Shown here: positions 9,236-18,234 of the stretch, piece after piece
How the letters are laid out: each line of letters starts with the position of its first letter
Position numbering within the stretch: the first letter of the stretch is position 1
DNA from: Ignavibacteriota bacterium
GTDB taxonomy: Bacteria; Bacteroidota; Ignavibacteria; UBA10030; BY39
Length of the DNA stretch: 64,000 nucleotides
Assembly (NCBI GenBank): GCA_003327435.1
Contig: QOQV01000007.1
Location: forward strand, 1-64,000
Direction: 5' to 3'
The notes under the pieces: generated by a model
Databases searched by the model: none
What the model saw: the letters and a program-made list of their open reading frames with translations, nothing else
What the model was told of the DNA's origin: nothing
Translations under genes and position numbers: made by a program

Positions 9236-11254
9236 ATGAAAATATCTAGACTTAAAATTTTTGTAACTATCTCATATTTGATGTTCATAATAAATTACTT
9301 AACTTTTTCTCAGCATCTCGGCTCAAGTAGAAATATAGGAATTGCAGCTGCAACTTCTAATCCTTTAGATATAAATTCTATCGACTGGAATCCTGCAGGC
9401 TTAACATCTGTTGTAGATTGGAAACTAGAAATCTCAAATTTTATAACTCCAACAATTACTGGTTCAGGATTATCATTTCATAATTTCGGTATTGCAAAAA
9501 GATTTTCTGAAAAACACGCAATTGCATTAAAATATTCACCAGGTTCGAACCTGGAATTTGTCGTCCCAACTACATTCACATTCCTTGATGCTGATAATAA
9601 TCCAATTGTTGCAAATTTTGACAAAAAAATTTCTTATAATCAAATATATTCTCTTGGTTATGCTTCTAATATTTTAAATAACCTCTCAATTGGAGCAAGC
9701 ACAAGATTCTATGAAACAAAAATTTCTGAAACAAAATATTCGCTCGACACAAACAATATCATCAAAACTGAAATTCAGGACTATTCTTCAACACAATGGA
9801 GTATCGACATTGGTAGTATATATGAACCTTATCAAAACTTAAATTTCGGGATCGTGTTTAAAAACCTATTTGTAATAAGGGAAAGTGAATTCAACGAAAA
9901 TTATAAAACGTACCAACTAAAGTTCCCCAAAATTGTAAGATTGGGTCTATCTTACCAAACTCTCAATAATCTCCTTTTTTCATTTGATTTAGATTCAAAG
10001 AAAAATTTTAACTTTGGTGTAGAATTTCCTACAATAAATTTTTTAAAACTTAGAGGTGGCGTATATTCCAGTAACTTTAAGAAATTTGATGCAGGCACAA
10101 TCGGAATTGGACTTACCTATCAGAATTTTCAACTCGATTTAAGCTATTTAAAATTTTTCAACCAAACTAATAGAAAAGGTACATCCAATTTACAATCCTT
10201 TTATGAATCAAATTTTTTTGATATAGATTATAATTCTTTTACATCGGATAGGATATCCGTTTCTATCGGAATAAAGTTAGGCAAAATAAAAGAACAGCTT
10301 GTAAAAATTGAATATGTGGAGATATTTGGTGAAGTGTTTCCATCATCATATCAGACTTATGCATTTAGACCCATTGGAAAAGCCAGAATTAAAAACATAT
10401 CATCCAAACCTGTTGAAGTAAAAGTTAGCTTTTACATAAAGGATTTGATGGATGAACCAACGCAGTCAAGACCTTTAAAATTGCTTTCAGGGGAAAATGC
10501 AGAGGTTCCCATTTTTGCGATATTCAATAAGGCAATACAATTTGTAAAAAACTTTTCAATTCATGATGGAAATATATTTGTTTATGCAGAACCAACAAAC
10601 GAATTTGACGATCGTTATCAGACACCTGTAATTATCAGAGGGAGAAATGACTGGAATGGAGATGTATCGCAATTAAGATACTTCATCACTCCAGATGATC
10701 CGGAAGTTATGAAATTTGCACGCACCTCTATTCAAAAAAACATTAGGAATGATGCAACAACTTTATTATCAAAGTTTGAAAATGCAAAGATAATATTTAA
10801 TGAGCTATCGAGAATTATTACATATGTAAACGATCCCAACCAGAGCACAGATTTTGTACAATACCCGGCTGAAACATTGAATTTACACGGTGGAGATTGC
10901 GACGATATTACTGTATGTTACTCAGCTTTACTGGAAAGCATCGGAATTAAAGTTGCACTGATTGATGTAGTACCACCCGATAATCCAAAGAATGCACATA
11001 TATATTTGATGTTTGATACGGAAATTACCGTAGAAAATGCTGCATCAATCAGCGATAATTCAAAAAAGTATATCATAAGGAAAAATTCCGAAGGCAAAGA
11101 AACGGTCTGGATTCCAATAGAAACCACACAGCTCTCAAAAGGCTTTACAGAAGCATGGAATTATGCTGCGTCAGAATATTTTAATGATGCAGTTATAAAC
11201 AACGGCTTATCAAAAGGCTGGATTCGAATTGTTGATTTAAACCTAACATATTAA
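9236..11254 (+). CDS. Outer-membrane beta-barrel protein with transglutaminase-like domain
   Basis: 672 residues in three parts. After a signal peptide ending near FSQ, residues about 27-350 read like a PorV/FadL-type barrel: the start 'SSRNIGIAAATSNPLDINSIDWNPAGL' is typical, followed by alternating strands. Residues about 360-470 look like an Ig/CARDB module ('VEVKVSFYIKDLMDE'). Residues about 490-670 hold a transglutaminase-like core with 'GGDCDD' (Cys555) and 'NAHIYLMFD' (His588), the order expected for a Cys-His-Asp triad; the Asp is not certain. This places a papain-like fold at the cell surface or in the periplasm. The combination is unusual. It is the third gene of the sigma-54 operon. 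Confidence 0.75.
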   Translation: MKISRLKIFVTISYLMFIINYLTFSQHLGSSRNIGIAAATSNPLDINSIDWNPAGLTSVVDWKLEISNFITPTITGSGLSFHNFGIAKRFSEKHAIALKYSPGSNLEFVVPTTFTFLDADNNPIVANFDKKISYNQIYSLGYASNILNNLSIGASTRFYETKISETKYSLDTNNIIKTEIQDYSSTQWSIDIGSIYEPYQNLNFGIVFKNLFVIRESEFNENYKTYQLKFPKIVRLGLSYQTLNNLLFSFDLDSKKNFNFGVEFPTINFLKLRGGVYSSNFKKFDAGTIGIGLTYQNFQLDLSYLKFFNQTNRKGTSNLQSFYESNFFDIDYNSFTSDRISVSIGIKLGKIKEQLVKIEYVEIFGEVFPSSYQTYAFRPIGKARIKNISSKPVEVKVSFYIKDLMDEPTQSRPLKLLSGENAEVPIFAIFNKAIQFVKNFSIHDGNIFVYAEPTNEFDDRYQTPVIIRGRNDWNGDVSQLRYFITPDDPEVMKFARTSIQKNIRNDATTLLSKFENAKIIFNELSRIITYVNDPNQSTDFVQYPAETLNLHGGDCDDITVCYSALLESIGIKVALIDVVPPDNPKNAHIYLMFDTEITVENAASISDNSKKYIIRKNSEGKETVWIPIETTQLSKGFTEAWNYAASEYFNDAVINNGLSKGWIRIVDLNLTY

Positions 11255-11265
11255 GGAGTTTAAAA

Positions 11266-11967
11266 ATGAAAAAACTAAAAATTATTTGGTTGATACTTTT
11301 CGTCATAACAACAGATATATTTCCACAAATAAAGCTCATTTCTGTAAAAGGTGAAGTAAAAATCAGAAAAGGTGTTAGCGAAGAGTGGCAATCAGTAAAA
11401 CCAACTTCTTTATTGAATTTAGAAGATGCAATATCAATCGGTTTAAAATCCACTGCAGTAATTGAAATAGATGGGCAAAGAAAAATTACACTACCTGAAC
11501 AATCTATCGTTGAAATTTCTGATCTCCGTGAACTTTCGAAGGATGAGCTTTTATTAAAACTTGCGATGGATCGTATCCTCGCTGTACCTCAGCAGGACAG
11601 GAAAAATGATCTTATACCAGCACCCTCTGCTGTCATTCACGGTGAGAAAAAAAGCAACTCCGAGTTGGGGATAAAAAAACCAAATCATGATGTAGCAATT
11701 AAAACATTAAATGGAGCTAAGTTTTTGTATGGAAACAATTATTATGGCACCTGTGCGCTCAGAATTAAAGAAGTTTTAAGATTATATCCTGATTTACCCA
11801 AATCTACGGATTATAAAATTATGACTGCATTGGCATTAGAAAAAGCAGAACTCTATGAAGAAGCATTAAACGAACTATATTTACTAGACCCTGGAAACTT
11901 AACAGCTGAACAAAAATCGTTTGTTCAGAGCAAGATCGAAAAGTTAAAGAAAAAATTTAGCGATTAA
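11266..11967 (+). CDS. FecR-like domain protein with helical C-terminus
   Basis: 233 residues. It follows the barrel gene by eleven bases with a strong AAGGAG site. A signal peptide (about 1-20) is followed by a FecR-like beta region ('VKGEVKIRKGVSEEWQSVKPTSLLNLEDAISIGLKSTAVIEIDGQRKITL'-type pattern, about 24-80), then a linker and a TPR-like helical end (about 140-230). FecR domains often sit in periplasmic or surface sensor and scaffold proteins; there is no anti-sigma segment here. It closes the sigma-54 operon and ends base-to-base against a convergent gene. Confidence 0.65.
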   Translation: MKKLKIIWLILFVITTDIFPQIKLISVKGEVKIRKGVSEEWQSVKPTSLLNLEDAISIGLKSTAVIEIDGQRKITLPEQSIVEISDLRELSKDELLLKLAMDRILAVPQQDRKNDLIPAPSAVIHGEKKSNSELGIKKPNHDVAIKTLNGAKFLYGNNYYGTCALRIKEVLRLYPDLPKSTDYKIMTALALEKAELYEEALNELYLLDPGNLTAEQKSFVQSKIEKLKKKFSD

Positions 11968-12723
11968 TTATTTTCCAAGAAGCAATCTATCACCAAGATA
12001 TTTAGGTAATTTGGCTTCGTAAATTTTTGAAGCTGCCCTATCTACATCATATTCAGCCCTGATATTTTCATAAATCCAGTTTTCTGTATCAAAAACCCCG
12101 AAGCTTAAACGCCAGTCCAGATCCCTTGGCTGTCCAACACTCCCAACATTAATTATGTACTTATTTTCTTTATCAAGTGAGTATAGATAGGATACATAAT
12201 CTTTTTCTGTAACAATATTTGTAGGATGTATAGAACTTTTTTTATCTGAATCTGAAAATATTTCTGGTATATGAGAATGACCTATAAAGCAAATTTTATT
12301 CTCAAAATGTTTAAAACAAAATGTTGCTTCCTGAACATTTGTAATATAATACCACTTTTCTGGTTTGTAAGGAGATGAATGAACAAACATCAAATTTTCA
12401 ATAAAAATATTATAGGTCAGATTTTTAAAAAAATCTTTCTCATCGGATGATAAAATTTTGTGAGTCCAGAGTGCTGCTTCAGCAGCATACCGGTTAAAGT
12501 CGGAAATATTTGTGAGATCACAAGCAACCTGATCATGATTGCCAAGAACAATATACTTAATATTTTCCCTTGCAAGTTTAAGACATTCTTTAGGATTAGC
12601 ACCGTATCCTACAATGTCTCCCAGGCAAACAATCTCATCAACCTTTTTTTTAGATAGAATAAAAGATGATTTTTCAAGTGCTTCAAGATTTGAATGGATG
12701 TCGGATAAAATTGCGATTTTCAT
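11968..12723 (-). CDS. Metallophosphoesterase (YfcE/MJ0936-like)
   Basis: 251 residues with the calcineurin-like metal motifs in order: DIH (Asp8, His10), GDIVGYG, GNHD and a late GHSHIPE. This is the small, single-domain type close to the YfcE and MJ0936 phosphodiesterases. It should be a soluble two-metal phosphodiesterase; the substrate cannot be told from sequence. It ends exactly where the opposite-strand FecR-like gene ends, with no terminator between them, and stands alone on its strand. Confidence 0.85.
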   Translation of the reverse strand: MKIAILSDIHSNLEALEKSSFILSKKKVDEIVCLGDIVGYGANPKECLKLARENIKYIVLGNHDQVACDLTNISDFNRYAAEAALWTHKILSSDEKDFFKNLTYNIFIENLMFVHSSPYKPEKWYYITNVQEATFCFKHFENKICFIGHSHIPEIFSDSDKKSSIHPTNIVTEKDYVSYLYSLDKENKYIINVGSVGQPRDLDWRLSFGVFDTENWIYENIRAEYDVDRAASKIYEAKLPKYLGDRLLLGK

Positions 12724-12908
12724 TTTAGTTTCTATACTTTAATTACAATTTGCAGAAACATTTTATAAAATGCAAAGATAATTTGATCGATTGTTTTTTT
12801 AAAAAATTTGATTAAAATTAAGTAAGATAAAAAGTCCTCATACGAAAAGGATAATATCCCAATGATATAAATTATTTGAATGTATAACTTATTAAATAGG
12901 AGGAAGGT

Positions 12909-13501
12909 ATGAATAGAGCAATTGTTTTTATTACATTGATTTTACCAGTACTCAGCATATTTTTACCGATAGGATGTTAGAAAGCTTCCGTATATGATTT
13001 TGATTTGACGGCAACCTAATCCAATACGGGCCCCCTTTGAATTAACATTCAGCTATAGTGAGTAAATTGAAATAATAAATCATGGTAATTATATGGGGTT
13101 TGTGGTCTACATTTTAAGCGATACACTGAAAAAAATACTCAATTTATTACGATACAACACAGCAATCCAGAAATAGGTATGAATTAGAAGGTACCTGGTT
13201 TCCCACGATGGAGTGGTATGATTCTGTTCATACTTTATTTCGTGAATATAATTTTTTAGATTTCCCATTGAATATAATAGATACTCTTTGCTATTTGCCA
13301 GGCAGTTCTGTCATGATTCAGTTTCGCGATTCAACTATGATGGAGAAAAAAACCGTTTATGCTCAGCTCTCCTGCCAGGATATAGAATATCCGCCTGGAT
13401 TCTTGGAATTTTTAAATAGATTAAAATATTTTATATCAAAAATCACTCAATCCAAAAAATTTAGCAGGCTGTATCCTAACAAAGGGAAGATGAGAAATTA
13501 A
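12909..13501 (+). pseudogene. Decayed lipoprotein gene
   Basis: A good GGAGGAAGG site precedes ATG 12909 and a 23-residue signal peptide ending in lipobox LPIGC, but the next codon is TAG (12978-12980). The frame continues as KASVYDFDLTAT, then a shift is needed near 13009 into a frame reading PNPIRAPFELTFSYSE, a TAA (13063-13065), then MGFVVYILSDTLKK. A further shift in a seven-A run (13129-13135) leads into YSIYYDTTQQSRNRYELEG and on through the open frame 13208-13501. Joined, this gives roughly 195 codons. Two stops and two frameshifts point to a dead gene, not a single sequencing error. The family was not recognised. Confidence 0.7.
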
Positions 13502-13607
13502 ATTAATGATTCATTAAATCATACTTTGGTATGTTTTTTTTCTGAGTATTTACAAAACATTCGTCTCTTTGCATTTCATTCAGGATTTAATTATATTTAC
13601 TTGCTTA

Positions 13608-13640
13608 AAAAATCCCAATAAGTTGGGATTTTTAGCAAAT
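13608..13640 (+). terminator. Rho-independent terminator before tRNA-His
   Basis: AAAAATCCCA (13608-13617) pairs with TGGGATTTTT (13624-13633) around a six-base loop; the T run is part of the stem. It would end transcription from the decayed lipoprotein gene just before the tRNAs. Confidence 0.6.
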
Positions 13641-13642
13641 AT

Positions 13643-13717
13643 GGTGTCCATAGTTCAGTTGGTTAGAACGCCAGGTTGTGGCCCTGGAAGTCGAGGGTTC
13701 AAGTCCCTCTGGACACC
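13643..13717 (+). tRNA. tRNA-His (GTG)
   Basis: A full cloverleaf. The acceptor GTGTCCA/TGGACAC has the extra G-1 (13643) opposite C73 (13717), the hallmark of histidine tRNA. D stem GTTC/GAAC, anticodon stem CCAGG/CCTGG with loop TTGTGGC, T arm GAGGG-TTCAAGT-CCCTC. The 3' CCA is not encoded (the next bases are CGCA), unlike the tRNA-Glu that follows, so it must be added after transcription. Confidence 0.95.
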
Positions 13718-13772
13718 CGCAGGCTTTGGGATTTGTGATTTCAAGAACATTAATCCGAAACCCTGAAAATTA

Positions 13773-13848
13773 GCCCCCATCGTCTAGAGGCCTAGGACAC
13801 GAGCTTTTCAAGCTTGGAACACGAGTTCGAATCTCGTTGGGGGCACCA
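13773..13848 (+). tRNA. tRNA-Glu (TTC)
   Basis: Acceptor GCCCCCA/TGGGGGC, D arm GTCTAGAGGCCTAGGAC as in other glutamate tRNAs, anticodon stem CGAGC/GCTTG with loop TTTTCAA, T arm ACGAG-TTCGAAT-CTCGT, discriminator A and encoded CCA (13846-13848). It lies 55 bases after tRNA-His, probably in the same transcript. Confidence 0.95.
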
Positions 13849-13853
13849 AACAC

Positions 13854-13884
13854 AAACCTTGCTTTCAAAAAGCAAGGTTTTTTT
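13854..13884 (+). terminator. Rho-independent terminator of the tRNA transcript
   Basis: AAACCTTGCTTT (13854-13865) pairs perfectly with AAAGCAAGGTTT (13869-13880) around a three-base loop and is followed by more Ts. It ends 14 bases before the glycosyltransferase start. Confidence 0.85.
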
Positions 13885-13898
13885 ATATATTGAACACT

Positions 13899-15014
13899 AT
13901 GAAATCCAATAATCTTAATATAGCTCTGGTTCATGATTGGCTAACCGGTATGAGAGGAGGCGAAAAGGTACTTGAGGTATTGTGCGAATTATTCCCTGAT
14001 GCAACACTTTTTACATTGGTTCATAAAAAAAACAGCGTCTCACAAAAAATAGAAAAAATGAAAATAGTTACCTCTTTCCTGCAAAACCTGCCTAAAAGTC
14101 AAATTAAATATCAATACTATTTGCCAATAATGCCTCTTGCGATAGAAAAGCTAAATCTAAAAAATTTTGATATAATAATTTCAAGCAGCCATGCTGTTGC
14201 TAAAGGTGTAATTAAAAGAAATGATGCTGTTCATATCTGTTACTGTCATACTCCAATGAGATACATCTGGGATCAATATGAGAATTATTTTGGTCGGGAA
14301 AGAGCTGGATTTGCTGTACGCACCGCAATGAAGTTTGTACGAAAATATTTACAAAACTGGGATGTTGAATCCAGCAATAGAGTTGATCATTTTATTGCAA
14401 ATTCTAAGAATGTACAATCAAGAATAAAAAATATTTATAATCGCGAGTCATATGTAATATATCCACCAGTTGATACAGAAAAATTTAAGGTTTCTGAAAA
14501 AAACGGAGATTATTTTTTAGTCGTCTCAGCTTTAGTTCCATATAAGAGAATCGATATTGCAATCGAAGCATTCAACGAGCTAAATGAAAAGCTAATAATT
14601 GTTGGAATTGGAAACGAAATGGAAAAACTAAAAGCAATTGCAGGAAAGAACATTGAGTTTCATGGTTGGGTTGATGATCACAAACTATCAGAATATTATG
14701 AGAATTGTAAAGCTTTAATTTTTCCTGGTGAAGAAGATTTCGGTATTGTTCCACTTGAAGCGATGGCAACCGGAAAACCGGTCATAGCATATGCAGCTGG
14801 GGGTGCACTTGAAACTGTCATTGAATCAAACGAGTTAAAAACAGGAGTATTTTTTTATAAGCAGAATAAAAAGAGTTTAATTGAGGCTATTGAGAGGTTT
14901 AAAGCTGAAAATTTTGTGCCAGAAAAGATAAGGGCACATGCAGTAAGTTTCGACCGTAGTATATTTAAAGAGAGGATTGAGAGGTATATTAAAGAGATCT
15001 TAGAGACAATTTAA
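13899..15014 (+). CDS. Glycosyltransferase, GT4 family
   Basis: 371 residues from ATG 13899; a TTG nine bases upstream would add three residues and is less likely. A GT-B enzyme: the N-terminal half begins 'IALVHDWLTGMRGGEKVLEVLCELFPDA', and the C-terminal half has 'VVSALVPYKRIDIAIEAF' and the EX7E motif of retaining GT4 enzymes in 'GEEDFGIVPLEAMATGKPV'. Family members transfer mannose or related sugars to lipid-linked or surface glycans; the substrate is unknown. It follows the tRNA terminator and stands apart from other glycan genes, so it probably has its own promoter. Confidence 0.85.
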   Translation: MKSNNLNIALVHDWLTGMRGGEKVLEVLCELFPDATLFTLVHKKNSVSQKIEKMKIVTSFLQNLPKSQIKYQYYLPIMPLAIEKLNLKNFDIIISSSHAVAKGVIKRNDAVHICYCHTPMRYIWDQYENYFGRERAGFAVRTAMKFVRKYLQNWDVESSNRVDHFIANSKNVQSRIKNIYNRESYVIYPPVDTEKFKVSEKNGDYFLVVSALVPYKRIDIAIEAFNELNEKLIIVGIGNEMEKLKAIAGKNIEFHGWVDDHKLSEYYENCKALIFPGEEDFGIVPLEAMATGKPVIAYAAGGALETVIESNELKTGVFFYKQNKKSLIEAIERFKAENFVPEKIRAHAVSFDRSIFKERIERYIKEILETI

Positions 15015-15156
15015 TATAATTTATTATGCACTAATTCCAGATAAGTGATACAGAATTAATCATCTCGATTATTGACTTTAATTTCCTACTTCCTTATATT
15101 TTATTCAAAGATATCTTAATAATTAACTAAATGTCAAACTTATTTGAGGAGGGTTT

Positions 15157-15630
15157 ATGCCGATATCTGAAAAACTGCAAAAATTATTGCAGGAAGAAAA
15201 AGTTAAATACGAAATCCTGCCACATCCAAAAGCTTATACCGCACAAGAGGTTGCGCACTCACTTCATACATCTGGTAAGCAATGTGCGAAAGCTGTAATT
15301 ATTACCGTCGATGGGAAATATCATATGGCTGTTATACCCGCCCACCACAAAGTAAATTTGCAAAAAATCAAAGACATTTTAAAAGCAATTGACATTAAAT
15401 TAGCAAAAGAAGATGATTTAAGGACTTTGTTCCCTGATTCTGAATTAGGTGCAGAACCGGCAATGGGAAATCTTTACAATATGCCAGTGCTTATTGCATG
15501 GCAACTCGCTGAAAAAGAGGAAATAATTTTCAATGCGGGTTCTCACACAGAATGTATAAAGATGAATTACAAAGATTACGAAAAAATAACCAAACCAATA
15601 GTTGGAGATATATCGGATATTCCCCTGTAA
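15157..15630 (+). CDS. YbaK/ProX-type aminoacyl-tRNA deacylase
   Basis: 157 residues spanning the YbaK/EbsC domain: 'VKYEILPHPKAYTAQEVAHSL', a conserved Lys in 'GKQCAKAVII' and 'LGAEPAMGNLY' near the end. Family members hydrolyse mischarged aminoacyl-tRNAs (Cys-tRNA(Pro), Ala-tRNA(Pro)) in trans. It has a GAGGAGG ribosome site. It ends six bases from the convergent sucC, with no terminator visible. The exact tRNA cannot be told. Confidence 0.8.
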   Translation: MPISEKLQKLLQEEKVKYEILPHPKAYTAQEVAHSLHTSGKQCAKAVIITVDGKYHMAVIPAHHKVNLQKIKDILKAIDIKLAKEDDLRTLFPDSELGAEPAMGNLYNMPVLIAWQLAEKEEIIFNAGSHTECIKMNYKDYEKITKPIVGDISDIPL

Positions 15631-15636
15631 ATATTT

Positions 15637-16797
15637 TTATTTTATGGCTTGAGTAACTTTTTGTGCAGCTTCCTGCAAACTTTGAGCAACAGAAAAATTC
15701 AAGCCAGAATTATTCAGGATAACTGCCGCTTCTTCTGCATTTGTACCAGCCAGCCGTACAACAATTGGTACTGTTACATTTACTTTTTTAGCTGCTTCCA
15801 CAACACCTGTTGCAACACGATCGCAGCGAACAATACCACCAAAAATATTGATCAAAACAGCTTTAACATTTTTATCAGCTAAAATTATTTTGAAGCCATT
15901 TTCAACTGTTTCTGGATTGGCACCTCCGCCTACATCTAAAAAATTGGCTGGTTCACCACCAGCAAGTTTTATTATATCCATTGTTGCCATCGCCAAGCCA
16001 GCACCATTAACCATACAACCTACATTGCCATCAAGCTTGATATAGTTTAAATTATACTTTGATGCCTCTATTTCAAGTGGTTCTTCTTCATCAAGGTCAC
16101 GCATCGCTACAACATCTGGATGGCGGAAAAGGGCATTGTCGTCAAAATTCATCTTTGCATCCAATGCTAAAACTTTACCATCGGTTGTAATAACTAAAGG
16201 ATTAATCTCAGCCAGAGATGCATCCATCTCATCATATGCTTTATAAAGTGCTGTTAAAAACCTAACTCCATTTTTAAGTGCATCACCTTCAAGTTTTAGT
16301 GCAAACGCTAATTTTCTTGCCTGGAAATCCGAAAATCCTATTAAAGGGTCAACATACTCTTTAAAAATTAGTTCTGGAGTTTCTGCTGCAACTTTCTCAA
16401 TCTCCACACCACCCTCTGTTGATGCCATTACAACATTTCGAGAACGAGCTCTATCGAGTGTAATTCCAACATATAACTCTTTTGCAATACTTATTCCTTC
16501 CTCTATTAATAATCTTTTTACAATTTTCCCTTCAGGTCCAGTTTGATGTGTTACAAGTTTCATTCCTAACATTTGGCTTGCAAGGTTTCTGACTTCATCA
16601 ATACTTTTTGCAATCTTGACTCCACCACCTTTGCCTCTTCCACCGGCATGTATCTGTGCTTTAACTACCCAAACATTTCCGCCAATATTTTGAGCAACCT
16701 GAACAGCTTCTTCAACCGAAAATGCAACTGCACCTTTCGGTGTTGCAACATTAAATCGTCTTAAAATTTCTTTTGCTTGATATTCGTGGATTTTCAT
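15637..16797 (-). CDS. sucC: Succinyl-CoA synthetase (ADP-forming) beta subunit
   Basis: 386 residues, the normal length. An N-terminal ATP-grasp domain ('[16 protein letters not shown]', '[18 protein letters not shown]') is followed by the CoA-ligase domain with '[18 protein letters not shown]' and '[11 protein letters not shown]'. With SucD it converts succinyl-CoA, ADP and phosphate to succinate, CoA and ATP in the TCA cycle. The alpha subunit gene, often adjacent, is not in this window; mdh (46675) is the other TCA gene here. Divergent from the FKBP gene across 160 bases. Confidence 0.95.
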   Translation of the reverse strand: MKIHEYQAKEILRRFNVATPKGAVAFSVEEAVQVAQNIGGNVWVVKAQIHAGGRGKGGGVKIAKSIDEVRNLASQMLGMKLVTHQTGPEGKIVKRLLIEEGISIAKELYVGITLDRARSRNVVMASTEGGVEIEKVAAETPELIFKEYVDPLIGFSDFQARKLAFALKLEGDALKNGVRFLTALYKAYDEMDASLAEINPLVITTDGKVLALDAKMNFDDNALFRHPDVVAMRDLDEEEPLEIEASKYNLNYIKLDGNVGCMVNGAGLAMATMDIIKLAGGEPANFLDVGGGANPETVENGFKIILADKNVKAVLINIFGGIVRCDRVATGVVEAAKKVNVTVPIVVRLAGTNAEEAAVILNNSGLNFSVAQSLQEAAQKVTQAIK

Positions 16798-16957
16798 ATT
16801 TATTCCTTTATTTAAATATTAACAAAACTAAATATAAAATATGTAAAACTTAATTGCAAAAATTATTTGGAATTGGATAATTAATATTGTATTTTAAGCT
16901 GAATTAATTTTGGGATTTTGTATTATCCCGTTCAAATAATCAATAAAAGGATTTAAA

Positions 16958-17647
16958 ATGAAATATTTATTAGTTGTATTTGTTTCTTTGGGTTTTTTCG
17001 CCTGCCAGAGCAATACTCAGAATAAAGTACAATTGAAAACCCAAACTGATAGTGTAAGCTACACTATAGGTATGGATATCGGTAAAAATTTAAAGAATCA
17101 AAAGATTGAAGTTGTTCCCGAAGTACTGGCACAGGGAATCAAAGATATTCTGGATAGTAATCAAACACTTTTAACTGAAGAACAGGCACAGGAAGTAATA
17201 TCGGCTCTTCAACAGGAACTAATGGCAAAACATCAGGAGATGGTAGAAATGCAAAAAGAAAAGAACAAGAAAGCTGGTGACGAGTTTCTTGCAGAGAATA
17301 AGAAAAAAGCTGGCGTTATGACTCTACCCAGTGGCTTACAATATAAAGTACTAAAAATGGGTACAGGGGCAAAGCCAAAAGCTACCGATAAAGTCACAGT
17401 TCATTACAAAGGCACATTGATCGACGGTACAGAATTCGATAATTCATATACACGTGGCGAACCAGCTACTTTCGCTGTCAATCAGGTAATTAAAGGTTGG
17501 ACTGAGGCACTTCAACTTATGCCTGTTGGCTCAAAGTGGATTATTTATCTTCCTCCCGATCTCGCTTATGGAGAACAGGGCGCCGGTCAGGTAATTGAGC
17601 CAAACTCCACATTAATCTTTGAAGTTGAACTAATTAAGATAAATTAA
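16958..17647 (+). CDS. FKBP-type peptidyl-prolyl isomerase, lipoprotein
   Basis: 229 residues with a signal peptide and lipobox (FFAC, Cys16). Residues about 28-108 form the helical FKBP_N dimerisation domain ('YTIGMDIGKNLKNQ', then a charged helix), and 115-229 the FKBP domain ('TVHYKGTLIDGTEFDNSY', 'IYLPPDLAYGEQGAG'). It resembles FkpA and Mip, which fold envelope proteins. A terminator-like hairpin follows. Confidence 0.9.
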   Translation: MKYLLVVFVSLGFFACQSNTQNKVQLKTQTDSVSYTIGMDIGKNLKNQKIEVVPEVLAQGIKDILDSNQTLLTEEQAQEVISALQQELMAKHQEMVEMQKEKNKKAGDEFLAENKKKAGVMTLPSGLQYKVLKMGTGAKPKATDKVTVHYKGTLIDGTEFDNSYTRGEPATFAVNQVIKGWTEALQLMPVGSKWIIYLPPDLAYGEQGAGQVIEPNSTLIFEVELIKIN

Positions 17648-17670
17648 CCCTTTAGATATCTAATTCTTTT

Positions 17671-17712
17671 AAAGCCGATTTACATAACATTGTATATCGG
17701 CTTTTCTATTTT
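17671..17712 (+). terminator. Terminator after the FKBP gene
   Basis: AAAGCCGAT (17671-17679) pairs with ATCGGCTTT (17696-17704), with further possible pairing of ACA/TGT near the loop, followed by TCTATTTTT. It lies 24 bases after the stop codon. Confidence 0.8.
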
Positions 17713-17767
17713 TCTCTTCTTCACAATTCCAAATCACCATTCTTTATTAATTTGCATTTTATAAAAT

Positions 17768-17800
17768 AGTGTGTTATATTTTTAAAAAAAGTAACACGCT
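17768..17800 (+). promoter_or_regulatory. Candidate NikR operator (autoregulatory)
   Basis: AGTGTGTTA (17768-17776) and TAACACGCT (17792-17800) form an inverted repeat with 8 of 9 positions matching around 15 AT-rich bases. NikR tetramers bind such widely spaced palindromes (in E. coli GTATGA-N16-TCATAC). The right half abuts the nikR ATG, so binding would block transcription start or translation initiation of nikR and the gene after it. Confidence 0.7.
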
Positions 17801-18223
17801 ATGAAAAACAAATTAACACGATTCGGTATTTCAATGGAAGAGTCCCTTTTGAATCAATTCGATAAGCTTATTCTCGGAAAGGGTTACAATAACAGATCAG
17901 AGGCTATAAGAGATCTTGTTAGAGAAAAGATAGTCGAGGAAAATACTGAATATTCCAATCAAGAAGTTTTTGGAGCACTTGTATTTATTTATGATCACCA
18001 TAAAAGAGACTTAGAAAAGAACCTTTCTAACTTTCAACACGATTATTATAAAAACATTATTTCTACAACTCATGTACACATAAGCCACGATGAATGTCTT
18101 GAAGTAATAATCCTTAAAGGAAAAGCAAGTTTACTTAAAACAATTGCAGATCAATTACTTAGCTTCAAAGGTGTATTAAATGGAAAATTAACACTAACCT
18201 CAAAACTATATAAAACAAAATGA
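17801..18223 (+). CDS. nikR: Nickel-responsive regulator NikR
   Basis: 140 residues. The N-terminus (about 1-48) is a ribbon-helix-helix DNA-binding domain ('TRFGISMEESLLNQFDKLI', 'NRSEAIRDLVRE'); the rest is the ACT-like nickel domain. Ligands of E. coli NikR (His76, His87, His89, Cys95) are all present with a constant offset of four: His80, His91, His93 and Cys99, in 'STTHVHISHDECLEVIILKG'. It should repress in high nickel. The palindrome directly before its start suggests autoregulation. Its stop overlaps an upstream possible start of the next gene. Confidence 0.92.
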   Translation: MKNKLTRFGISMEESLLNQFDKLILGKGYNNRSEAIRDLVREKIVEENTEYSNQEVFGALVFIYDHHKRDLEKNLSNFQHDYYKNIISTTHVHISHDECLEVIILKGKASLLKTIADQLLSFKGVLNGKLTLTSKLYKTK

Positions 18224-18234
18224 AAGGAAACAAA

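Noticed and set aside
13890-13898. TTG start for the glycosyltransferase
   Set aside because: ATG 13899 is closer to the conserved start and there is no ribosome site for the TTG.
18220-18234. ATG overlapping the nikR stop as start of the barrel gene
   Set aside because: It cannot be excluded, but ATG 18235 has the better spacing from AAAGGAAAC and starts the signal peptide directly.
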